Shown: one piece after another, positions 40,903-48,627 of the stretch
Position numbering within the stretch: the first letter of the stretch is position 1
How the letters are laid out: each line of letters opens with the position of its first letter
Source of the DNA: Myxococcales bacterium
GTDB taxonomy: Bacteria > Myxococcota_A > Polyangia > Polyangiales > Polyangiaceae
DNA length: 64,000 nt
Reading direction: 5' to 3'
Assembly: GCA_016706225.1 (NCBI GenBank)
Contig: JADJKB010000003.1
Coordinates: 372,001-436,000, forward strand
Program-made: the position numbers and the translations under genes
Notes under the pieces: generated by a model
What the model was told of the DNA's origin: nothing
Databases searched by the model: none
Seen by the model: the letters and a program-made list of their open reading frames with translations, nothing else

Positions 40903-42540
40903 CTAACAGCAGAAGCCTAGACAGCACCACTTTCCACCACCGCAGTCCTGCTTGGTGCAGCACTGCGCGCAGTACGACCCGCAGTTCTTCCCGCCGTACT
41001 TGCAGACGCAGTTGCCACCGGAACACTGCTGACCGAGCCCGCACGTCTTCCCGCACTGGCCACAATTACCGTTGTCCGTGTACACGTCCACACACTGGTT
41101 GGCGCAGACGGCGACGCCGGTGGGACACACAGCCGCACAGACTCCGTTGCTGCAGGAGGGCGTCCCCCCCTGGGCCGCCGTACAGACCTTCCCGCAGGCG
41201 CCGCAGTTAGCCACGTCGGTCTTCAGATCCAGACAGGCGGTGCCGCAAGTCGACAACCCCGCGGCGCACGTGATGCCACAGGCGCCACCAGCACAACTCG
41301 GTGTCCCGGTGCCGCTCGTGGGCCCCGGGCAGGTCTTGCAGCCCGCGCCGCAGTGCAAAACATCCGTGGTCGTGTCGAAGCAGGTCGTTCCCGTACCGCA
41401 GGTGGCAAATCCCGCGGAGCACCCCACCCCGCAGCCGCCGTTCGTGCAGGTCGGAAAGCCGTTCGGCGTGGTGGCGCAAACCTTCCCGCAACCGCCGCAG
41501 TTGCCCGGATCGTTCGTGGTCAGCGTCTCACAACCGTTGGCCGTGTTCCCGTCGCAGTCGGCGTAGCCCGTCGAGCAACCGCCGGTGCTGCACTTTCCTC
41601 CCACACAGACCGGCGAGCCATTTTGGGATGGGCACGCTTGTCCGCACGCCCCGCAGTTCAGCACGTGCGAGTTGAGGTCGGTCTCGCAGCCGTTGTCCTT
41701 GTTGTTGTCGCAGTTGCCGAAGCCGGAGTTGCAAAGCAGATCGCAGACCCCGTTCACGCAGCCCGCGACTCCGTTGGTGGAATTGCACTTCTTGCCGCAT
41801 CCACCGCAGGTCGACGGGTCGGTGCTGGCGTTGCTCTCGCAGCCGTTGGCTGGATTGCCGTCACAGTCCGCCCAGCCGGCGTCACACTGCTTCACGAAGC
41901 AGCGCGCCACGGGGTTGCCGGTCGGGTTGGGCTCACAGCCCGCGGTGGCGTGGGCCAGCTGGCACTTCTTGCCGCAGAACGAGCAGTTGTTTACGTCCGC
42001 TATCAGATCGACCTCACAACCATTGGTCGGGTCGAGATCGCAGTTTGCCGTGGTCTGAGGCTGGCAGTCGTTCGGGACGCACTTCCCAGCCTGACAGGTG
42101 TACCCCGGCCCGCTCGTGACGAAACAGTCGGTGCCACACGCACCGCAGTTCGAGGGGTCCTTGTCGAGGCTCGTCTCGCAGCCATCCACTGCGTCCTGGT
42201 TGCAGTCGCTCCAGCCCGCGTCGCAGGCTCCGACGTCGCAGCCCTTGATTGAGCACTTGGCCGTGGCTTTCGGCACGATGCAAGGAGCGCAACCGGTCGA
42301 CACGAGGCAGCCGCTCGCCGGGTCGTCGCCGGAGACGCAGGTCAGGTCACCCTTGTCGTCGGGGCAAGCCTTGGCCCCAGGGAAACATGTCCCGCTGTTG
42401 ATGGTCTGCCCGCCATCGGTGCCGGCACCACCGCCAGCGTCGGCCGCCGCGGGGGCGGATCCGATCGGGTCGATGCCGCACGCACTCGGCAGGCCGAGCG
42501 CAACCGCGAGCATGACCGCTAGCCCAGTGGCACGGCGCAT
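40903..42540 (-). CDS. NGCE-repeat Cys-rich lipoprotein
   Basis: 545 residues. Lipobox PSAC, Ala/Gly linker, then about ten repeats of 40-50 residues. These begin with W.DC(D/N)..(P/A).NGCE (for example DAGWADCDGNPANGCE) and continue with NCG.CG..C. The last 60 residues are an especially Cys-dense terminus (CVCKYGGKNCGSYCAQCC and WCCLGFCC). The DCD/NGCE motif looks like a small calcium-binding loop, by analogy with myxobacterial surface repeats. The start at 42540 rests on TAGGCT 7 nt upstream and on the signal peptide beginning there. Confidence 0.75.
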   Translation of the reverse strand: MRRATGLAVMLAVALGLPSACGIDPIGSAPAAADAGGGAGTDGGQTINSGTCFPGAKACPDDKGDLTCVSGDDPASGCLVSTGCAPCIVPKATAKCSIKGCDVGACDAGWSDCNQDAVDGCETSLDKDPSNCGACGTDCFVTSGPGYTCQAGKCVPNDCQPQTTANCDLDPTNGCEVDLIADVNNCSFCGKKCQLAHATAGCEPNPTGNPVARCFVKQCDAGWADCDGNPANGCESNASTDPSTCGGCGKKCNSTNGVAGCVNGVCDLLCNSGFGNCDNNKDNGCETDLNSHVLNCGACGQACPSQNGSPVCVGGKCSTGGCSTGYADCDGNTANGCETLTTNDPGNCGGCGKVCATTPNGFPTCTNGGCGVGCSAGFATCGTGTTCFDTTTDVLHCGAGCKTCPGPTSGTGTPSCAGGACGITCAAGLSTCGTACLDLKTDVANCGACGKVCTAAQGGTPSCSNGVCAAVCPTGVAVCANQCVDVYTDNGNCGQCGKTCGLGQQCSGGNCVCKYGGKNCGSYCAQCCTKQDCGGGKWCCLGFCC

Positions 42541-42541
42541 C

Positions 42542-42558
42542 ACCGCTAGCCTAGCGGT
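42542..42558. promoter_or_regulatory. 17-bp perfect palindrome over the -10 of the NGCE-repeat gene
   Basis: ACCGCTAGCCTAGCGGT is a perfect inverted repeat (8-bp arms, 1-bp centre). It coincides with the minus-strand TAGGCT -10-like element (42548-42553) and lies immediately upstream of the start at 42540, the ideal position for an operator. Confidence 0.5.
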
Positions 42559-42887
42559 CAGCGGCCCCGGGCTCCACTTCCGGCCGAAAACGCCGAGGTA
42601 TCGCCGAGCTTGGCGCCTCACGCACGGTCTGCACGGAGCCTTTCTTCCCCAGATTGCCCTCCTTCGGGCGTCGCGCTACACGGATGTCGCCGCGCGAACC
42701 GGAGCCTCCCTCCCGCTCTCGCGGCACGGTCGACGAGGCGACCTCGTGTCGCACGGCGCCCCCCGCTCGCACGCACGGCCGAACCCGGCAGCGCGCACGA
42801 CTCCGGGGAGGGCGGCAGGCCGGGCTCAGACGGCGAACAATCCGCGGACCGTTTCCGCGTCGCAGCAGAAAGAGAAAGGTCACCATC
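42559..42887. other. Divergent region between NGCE-repeat gene and malate dehydrogenase
   Basis: About 330 bp of GC-rich DNA with no supported gene on either strand; frames here are short and Arg/Pro-rich. It must hold the malate dehydrogenase promoter. The ribosome site AGAAAGGT lies before the ATG at 42888. Confidence 0.5.
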
Positions 42888-43829
42888 ATGGCAAGGAAGA
42901 AGATCGCACTCATCGGCGCAGGCAACATCGGCGGCGAGCTCGCCAACCTGTGTGTGACGAAGGGACTCGGCGACGTGGTGCTGTTCGACATCGCCGCCAA
43001 AGAGAGCTTCGCCAAGGGCAAGGCCCTCGATCTGGAGCAGAGCTCGGCGATGAACGGCGGCGACGTGAAGGTCACCGGCACGTCGAACTGGGCCGACTGC
43101 GCTGGCGCGGACGTGCTGATCATCACCGCCGGCATCCCCCGCAAGCCCGGTCAGAGCCGGGACGACCTGGTGGGCGTCAACCTGCCCATCATCCGCGATG
43201 TCGCGGACAACGCGAAGAAACACTGTCCCAACGCCTTCGTGATCGTGATCTCGAATCCGCTCGACGCGATGGTTTACGAGTTCAAGCGCCGCACTGGTTT
43301 CCCGGCAGAGAAGGTCGTTGGAATGGCCGGCGTGCTCGACAGCGCGCGGTTCACGCTGTTCTTGGCGCGGGAGCTGAACGCGAGCATCAAGGACATCCGC
43401 GCCATGGTGCTCGGCGGTCACGGCGACGACATGGTGCCGATCTTGTCGTATTGCACCATCAGCGGGGTCGCTCTCCCGCAGATGATCGAAAAGGAAAAAC
43501 TCTCCTCCATCGTCGACCGTACCCGGAAGGGCGGCGGTGAAATCGTCGGACTGATGGGCACGAGCGCCTACTACGCGCCGGCGGCGGCCTCGATCGCGAT
43601 GGCCGAGGCCTACCTGGGTGACCAGAAGCGCCTCTTGCCCTGCGCGGCGTACCTGACCGGACAGTACGGCTACAAGGACCTCTACATGGGTGTGCCGGCC
43701 GTGATCGGCGCGGGCGGCGTGGAGAAGATCCTCGAGTTGCCGCTCAACGACGAAGAGAAGGGCATGCTCGCGAAGAGCGCCGCCAGCGTTCAAGGCGTCG
43801 TCGACGTCGTAAAAAAGATGGCGGGCTGA
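42888..43829 (+). CDS. mdh: Malate dehydrogenase
   Basis: 313 residues, the lactate/malate dehydrogenase fold. NAD-binding GAGNIGG (10-16), the substrate-loop motif AGIPRKPGQSRDDL with the two Arg that mark malate rather than lactate preference (GIPRKPGQSR), ISNPLDAMVYEF, and the catalytic His in GGHGDDMVP. It interconverts malate and oxaloacetate in the TCA cycle. The gene stands alone with its own apparent terminator. Confidence 0.95.
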   Translation: MARKKIALIGAGNIGGELANLCVTKGLGDVVLFDIAAKESFAKGKALDLEQSSAMNGGDVKVTGTSNWADCAGADVLIITAGIPRKPGQSRDDLVGVNLPIIRDVADNAKKHCPNAFVIVISNPLDAMVYEFKRRTGFPAEKVVGMAGVLDSARFTLFLARELNASIKDIRAMVLGGHGDDMVPILSYCTISGVALPQMIEKEKLSSIVDRTRKGGGEIVGLMGTSAYYAPAAASIAMAEAYLGDQKRLLPCAAYLTGQYGYKDLYMGVPAVIGAGGVEKILELPLNDEEKGMLAKSAASVQGVVDVVKKMAG

Positions 43830-43856
43830 GCCCAGCGGTCAGCGACCCCGTCACCA

Positions 43857-43893
43857 CCGGCCGCCCCCCCAAGCTTCGCCCCAGGGCGGCCGG
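43857..43893 (+). terminator. Hairpin after malate dehydrogenase
   Basis: CCGGCCGCCC (43857-43866) and GGGCGGCCGG (43884-43893) make a perfect 10-bp GC stem with a 17-nt loop, 28 nt past the stop. No T-run follows. Confidence 0.45.
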
Positions 43894-43920
43894 GACCGAC
43901 GATCCCCACTGCCGGGGCTG

Positions 43921-43937
43921 TGTTCCCGCTGGGAACA
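43921..43937. promoter_or_regulatory. 17-bp perfect palindrome, operator candidate
   Basis: TGTTCCCGCTGGGAACA: perfect 7-bp arms around GCT, about 57 bp upstream of the Cys-rich lipoprotein start at 43994 and well past the malate dehydrogenase stop. Form is that of a dimeric regulator site. Confidence 0.5.
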
Positions 43938-43993
43938 AATCCGCCCTCGACCGGAGTCGGTTGTCCGCTATCCTCACGGCCGAGGTGATGGTG

Positions 43994-45232
43994 ATGCGCG
44001 CTCGCAGTGCAGTGTTGGGTTTCGTTGTCTTGAGTGTCGCGGCGGCCTGCGGCGGTGACGATCGCTCGTTCTCCGGTTCGACCGGCGGGACCGGCGGCGC
44101 GGCTGGGGGCTCTGCGGCGACGGGCGGCTCCGCGACCGGCGGTGCAGGCGGCGGCAGCGCAACCGGAGGCACGACCAGCGGCGGCGGTAGCGCCGGTGCA
44201 GGCGGCGCGACCGGTGGCAGCGGAGGCGTGTCGGGAAGTGGTGGCGCTTCTGGTAGTGGGGGTGCAACCGGCGGAGCAGCCGGCAGCGGTGGCACGACCG
44301 GCGGCGCCGGTGGCGCGACCGGCGGCAGCGGTGGCGCGACCGGCGGCAGCGGTGGCGCGACCGGCGGCAGCGGTGGCGTTGCTGCGTGCGACACCACGAA
44401 GAACATCTGCGCTGAGACTCCGCCTGGCGGTTGGACCGGCCCGCTGGCTTTGTACAAGGGCGCCGGCGCGCCTCCGGGTTGCCCGGGCGCCTATCCAACC
44501 AAGATCAGCGACGGGAAGACCGGCTTCAACCCCGGCACTCCGAGCTGCGCATGTAGCTGCGATCCCGCTACGGGCATCGGGTGCGGCGGCGTCGCCGCTG
44601 CGGTGTATGACGTTCCGAACAACCTCGCTGGCTGCACGGTCAATCCCACGGGCTACACCAAGGTCTGGGGCGCCAACGCGGGCGTTTGCACGAAGGCCAG
44701 CGCGAACGCGCTGGGGCAGGTGGCGCTGTGGTTGGGCTCGCCCACCTCGGCCGGGGCCTGCGCGCCCAAATCCAACCACGTACTACCCACGCCGACTTTT
44801 TCGGATCAAACCCGCCTGTGTACGGGTGCTACCGCGGTCGCTGGCAGCTGCGGCACTGGACAAACCTGCATGCCCCAGCCGTTCAAGCCGTTCGACGTGT
44901 GCGTCTACCACTCCGGAAACCTCGCGTGTCCCAGCGCTTACCCGCAGAAGACCGTGGTCTTCGACGGCTATCAGGATACGCGCTCCTGCTCGGCATGCTC
45001 GTGTGGAAACGCGACCTCGAGCTGCAAGGGAATGGTGCAGTTCGCATCCACGTGCTCCTCGGGGGGGATTGCCTACGGGGCGGTGTCGGGCTGCGGCACG
45101 CCTAGCCCGGACATCGCGGCGACTCAGTACGGCACCTACGTGCCCAACCCGAGCGGCACGTGCCCCGCGTCATCCTCGACCCTCACGGGCACGGCAGTCC
45201 CCACCGGCGAGACCACCGTCTGCTGCAAGTGA
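43994..45232 (+). CDS. Cys-rich lipoprotein with long Gly/Ser/Ala/Thr linker
   Basis: 412 residues. Lipobox AAAC, then a linker of nearly 110 residues encoded partly by perfect 21-bp repeats, then a Cys-rich domain of about 280 residues with several paired Cys motifs (CACSCDPATGIGCGG, CSACSCGNATSSC) and a CCK end. The domain has many aromatic and Gly-Thr segments (GPLALYKGAGAPPGCPG). No catalytic motif. ATG 43988 is a possible earlier start. Surface location is inferred. Confidence 0.75.
   Translation: MRARSAVLGFVVLSVAAACGGDDRSFSGSTGGTGGAAGGSAATGGSATGGAGGGSATGGTTSGGGSAGAGGATGGSGGVSGSGGASGSGGATGGAAGSGGTTGGAGGATGGSGGATGGSGGATGGSGGVAACDTTKNICAETPPGGWTGPLALYKGAGAPPGCPGAYPTKISDGKTGFNPGTPSCACSCDPATGIGCGGVAAAVYDVPNNLAGCTVNPTGYTKVWGANAGVCTKASANALGQVALWLGSPTSAGACAPKSNHVLPTPTFSDQTRLCTGATAVAGSCGTGQTCMPQPFKPFDVCVYHSGNLACPSAYPQKTVVFDGYQDTRSCSACSCGNATSSCKGMVQFASTCSSGGIAYGAVSGCGTPSPDIAATQYGTYVPNPSGTCPASSSTLTGTAVPTGETTVCCK
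44309..44371 (+). repeat. Three perfect 21-bp repeats in the lipoprotein linker
   Basis: GGTGGCGCGACCGGCGGCAG plus C, three times with no change, coding Gly-Gly-Ala-Thr-Gly-Gly-Ser. Preceding DNA has degenerate copies. Length is likely variable between strains. Confidence 0.85.
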
Positions 45233-45313
45233 GCGCCACCGCCGGCTGACCTAAACCTCGGCGAGCCGCGAGCGCCGCTTGCCAGCGCCTCTACCCCAGG
45301 ACAAGAAGGCAGC

Positions 45314-46246
45314 ATGTCCGACCCCGAGCACGGTTCGTTCGCTGAGCTGTGGCATCGCGTCTGCTGGCCTGTGTCGATCACGCTGGTGGTGCTCGTCATC
45401 GCCGGCGCGCGCTACGAGGGCACACAGCATCTCACGGCCACCGTGCTCGCGCTCGGAGCGCCGCTCGGTGTCATCGTCTTTGGCATTCTGCCACTGGGGG
45501 AGTCAGAGAGGCCATTGAGGCTCGCCGGCATCGCTGTCGGGGTGACGGCGCTGTTACTCGCCGAGGCGGAGATCGGCCACCTGTTCTTTCCACCGCCGCC
45601 CCTGGCCCAGGCCACTCTCAGCGAGAAGAGCCCGGACGCAACCCTCGACGGTGTCGAGGGCCGAGGCGAGTTCGAGCTCGAGTCCAGCGGCTCACTCGGG
45701 ACATTCAAGGGCTCGGCCGAAGAGAAGTTCGTCCTCGACGTCGAGCGCGCCGGCGCTCATCGTCAAATCGAAGGAGCCTTCTCCAAGAGCAGTGCGACCC
45801 GCGTGTCGCGCCGTCGTACCCCCACGCAGAGCAGCTCGCACGCCATCGATGACGATCGCCAATTCCTTTCGCTGCCGGGCGCCGGACCAATCCACGCGCA
45901 CCTCGTACAACTGAGCGGCACCGGACCGCGCTCACTCAAGCTGAGCCTGCGCCCGACTCTCCCCGGCGGACGCTTGCTCGAGTGGCTACTCGAGTTAGCC
46001 GTCGTGCTCGCGGTCGTCGTACAGGCAGCCGCTGCGCGCCAAGGTGCCCGCACACAGTTTGCGGCCTTCATCGGCATCGCGGGCGTGCTCGCGCTCTACC
46101 TCCCCCATCACTTCTCGGCCTCCGACCCACTGGGCGCGACCTTCGGCGGGCTGATCGTCGCGCTCTTGGTCGGCGGTCTCGGGGGTTATTTCATCGGCAG
46201 CGTGGCCTCACGCTTGGCCGGACGCCGCGACGCCAACTCCGCTTGA
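45314..46246 (+). CDS. Multi-pass membrane protein of unknown function
   Basis: 310 residues. Hydrophobic segments near residues 16-36, 42-60 and 67-85, a soluble central part of about 130 residues (ATLDGVEGRGEFELESSGSL), then three more membrane segments (235-300, ending GGYFIGSVASRLAG). The central part, between paired membrane regions, is probably outside the cytoplasm. A ribosome site (AGAAGGC) precedes the ATG. No relative recognised. It ends 9 bp before the stop of the convergent gene. Confidence 0.7.
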   Translation: MSDPEHGSFAELWHRVCWPVSITLVVLVIAGARYEGTQHLTATVLALGAPLGVIVFGILPLGESERPLRLAGIAVGVTALLLAEAEIGHLFFPPPPLAQATLSEKSPDATLDGVEGRGEFELESSGSLGTFKGSAEEKFVLDVERAGAHRQIEGAFSKSSATRVSRRRTPTQSSSHAIDDDRQFLSLPGAGPIHAHLVQLSGTGPRSLKLSLRPTLPGGRLLEWLLELAVVLAVVVQAAAARQGARTQFAAFIGIAGVLALYLPHHFSASDPLGATFGGLIVALLVGGLGGYFIGSVASRLAGRRDANSA

Positions 46247-46255
46247 TCGGGCCGA

Positions 46256-47929
46256 CTACCTCACCGTCACCGGTGTCACACTCGCATCCGGGTCGATGCG
46301 CAGCGCGCGCACCCCGGAGCCCGTGACGCCGAGCAGGAGCACGGCAGCCTTGCGCCGCGCGACGAGGGACAGCTTCACCACGGTGCTGCCCTCGAACTGA
46401 CCCCCGTTCAGCGTGCGGTCGTCGAACACGAGGTTGTCCTTGGCCGAGGCCACCTCCCCCGCCACCGCGATGCGAGCCCGAACGCCACCCGCCGCCGAGC
46501 GCCAGATCAACAGGAGCTTGCCCCCGAGGCCCGCAGCCACCACGTCCCCCGCGCTGGTCCCACTCGGACGATTCGCGTCCGGTGAGTCTTTGAGCACCTG
46601 ATCGAGATCGACCTCTTGGGTGTGGCAGCTCTCCGCAGTGCAGCGCGCGTACTGAACGATGAAGCCGATGCGATCGCTGGGCGTTCGCTCTCGTCGACGG
46701 GTCACCACTCGCGTCAGGGTCAGGTCGTCCAACCCACAAGCAAACACCCGGCTCGGTACCTCGACATCCGCCGACAACTTCGCGGAGTGGACCGGCGACG
46801 TTTCTCCAGCCTTGAAGAACACCACGCGCCCGTCCGCTCCGCGGGAGAAGAGCAGCGCGAGCGCATGCTCGGTGCGACACGCCTCGAAGTCCGAGGGAAC
46901 GGCCTCGACCTTCGTCAGGCGTTCGGGCTTCCCGAGGCTCAGGGGCTCCAGCCCGAGCTTCGCGGTCATCAAGTAGTCGTAGTCGTCGTCCGCGCGGGCG
47001 ATCCAGAGCAGGCGCTCGCCGAACAGGACCGCTCGTTCCGCCTCCCAGTCGAGACGCACTGGTTTGCCGTGGCTCTTGCCTTGCCAGTGCAACAGATCCC
47101 AGCCCTCTTCCGCTTCGGAACGCGGGCTCGGCCCCAGAGTGACGAAGCTGCCGTCCGCATAGCCAAATGCCCACGCCGCTCGACTGGCGTTACCCGCGTC
47201 GAACGTCGTGCCGTTGTCGGCGCGAAAAAAACGATACGCGCGACCGTGTGCGGCCACCGCGTCGCTGATCAGGGTCGGGGCTCCATCATCGGTGCGAGGC
47301 CAGAGCGCGAACTCCTGCATGCCGGTCGGCGCCTTGGCACCGACGCGAGTGCAGGCCGCGCTGGCGAGATCTGCACCAAATAGACAGAGCTCCCCTTCCT
47401 TGAACAAGACCGTCAGCTGAGCACCCGGCTGCGCGTCCGTCTGAAGGCCGTCGAGGGTTGCGCCCGCAGCAAGGCCCGGAATCGACTCGTCGGCGACGAC
47501 CGCAGGGGCGGGCGCCGCGACCACACCCGCCGGGGCGGCGACTCGCGCAGCCGACGACTCGAACAGGATGTCGATCTTCGATGCCGAGGCAGCAAACTCA
47601 CCCGTCTCGAGCCCTTCCGCGAGGGCCGCGCTCACTTCTTCTGCGAGCGCCTCGCGCCCCGCGCTCTCGAGTGCGCCAACCCACTCGCCCAGGTAGAGCT
47701 TGCAACGCTTTGGCCAGTCACCCGACGGCTCGCCGAGCCCGATGCGCCGGATGCGGCCACTCGCCCGCTCTCCGGCCGTCAGTGGTTGTCCCAAGAGACA
47801 GAGCTCGAGCGCCGCGCGCCGCGAGTCCGCTTTCCTGCCCGCGTTCCAGCGCAACCCGAAGCGAAGGCCGATGCCCAGGAGCACGAGCGCAACGACGATC
47901 ACAGCCGCCGTGACCCCACGTTTTTTCAC
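46256..47929 (-). CDS. Membrane-anchored extracytoplasmic protein of unknown function
   Basis: 557 residues from GTG. One N-terminal membrane helix (GVTAAVIVVALVLLGIGL), then a helical region with Cys (CLLGQPLTAGERASGRI), a Val/Ala/Pro linker near residue 130, and a large domain of about 400 residues with beta-rich segments (QEFALWPRTDDGAPTLISD, LFGERLLWIARADD). The repeated pairing of Asp/Arg-bounded strands suggests a propeller, which I cannot confirm. TAGCCT lies 7 nt before the GTG. Confidence 0.65.
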   Translation of the reverse strand: MKKRGVTAAVIVVALVLLGIGLRFGLRWNAGRKADSRRAALELCLLGQPLTAGERASGRIRRIGLGEPSGDWPKRCKLYLGEWVGALESAGREALAEEVSAALAEGLETGEFAASASKIDILFESSAARVAAPAGVVAAPAPAVVADESIPGLAAGATLDGLQTDAQPGAQLTVLFKEGELCLFGADLASAACTRVGAKAPTGMQEFALWPRTDDGAPTLISDAVAAHGRAYRFFRADNGTTFDAGNASRAAWAFGYADGSFVTLGPSPRSEAEEGWDLLHWQGKSHGKPVRLDWEAERAVLFGERLLWIARADDDYDYLMTAKLGLEPLSLGKPERLTKVEAVPSDFEACRTEHALALLFSRGADGRVVFFKAGETSPVHSAKLSADVEVPSRVFACGLDDLTLTRVVTRRRERTPSDRIGFIVQYARCTAESCHTQEVDLDQVLKDSPDANRPSGTSAGDVVAAGLGGKLLLIWRSAAGGVRARIAVAGEVASAKDNLVFDDRTLNGGQFEGSTVVKLSLVARRKAAVLLLGVTGSGVRALRIDPDASVTPVTVR

Positions 47930-47936
47930 GACCTCG

Positions 47937-47942
47937 AGGCTA
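47937..47942 (-). promoter_or_regulatory. -10-like TAGCCT, leaderless GTG start
   Basis: Minus-strand TAGCCT, 7 nt, then GTG 47929. Confidence 0.35.
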
Positions 47943-47993
47943 CCTCGGTCGACCGGCCTCGGTCACTTCCGAGTTCGGCGAGCGCCGATCGGC

Positions 47994-48458
47994 TCAGCGA
48001 AGCGCGCTGCTCGGCGGGGGAGGCCGCTCGCCATGGGAGAGCTGCAATACCCACAGGCGAAGGAAATCTGCCTCCGTGAGAATGCCGACCAGGTGGTCGT
48101 CCTTCTCGGTCACCGGCAGGCAGCCCAACTTCGAGTCCCACATCAGCCGCGCGGCATCGACCAAGAGCTCGGTCGGGGCAACACTGACCACGTCGGTCTG
48201 CATGATCAGCTTCACCGGTTGGCTGTAGATGATCTCGTCCCGCTCTTTTGCCATCGATGACAGAAAGCTCGACGATGCGTGCAGCAGGTCGCGGTGGGTG
48301 ACCAGACCGACGAGCTTCCCAGCGTCGACGACCGGCATGTGGCGAAAGCGGAAGCGCTTGAAGCCGTCGTCGAGTGACGCGATGGTGTCGTTCTCGGTGA
48401 TGGTGACGACCTTGCGGGTCATCACGTCGCCGACGGTCTGAGTCGAAGGGGTGGTCAT
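47994..48458 (-). CDS. CBS-domain pair protein
   Basis: 154 residues with two CBS domains. The first holds VGDVMTRKVVTITENDTI and RHMPVVDAGKLVGLVTHRDLL; the second has VSVAPTELLVDAARLMWD and CLPVTEKDDHLVGILTEADFL. These pairs bind adenine nucleotides and regulate a partner. It is short and stand-alone, so it probably acts on another protein. There is an AGG-type ribosome site before ATG 48458. Confidence 0.85.
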   Translation of the reverse strand: MTTPSTQTVGDVMTRKVVTITENDTIASLDDGFKRFRFRHMPVVDAGKLVGLVTHRDLLHASSSFLSSMAKERDEIIYSQPVKLIMQTDVVSVAPTELLVDAARLMWDSKLGCLPVTEKDDHLVGILTEADFLRLWVLQLSHGERPPPPSSALR

Positions 48459-48627
48459 TACCTGACTTCGTAGGTTGTGGGGACGACGCGAGTCAAGCCG
48501 CGGCGGTCCGTCGCGCCGCGTCACGACCGGCTGCGCAGGGCCAAGCTGCCACGCGCGGCCCCGCGAACCCCTCGCTCGACCGGGAACCGACCGTAGAACT
48601 GGGGCTCACACCCCGGCGGCGTGGCGC

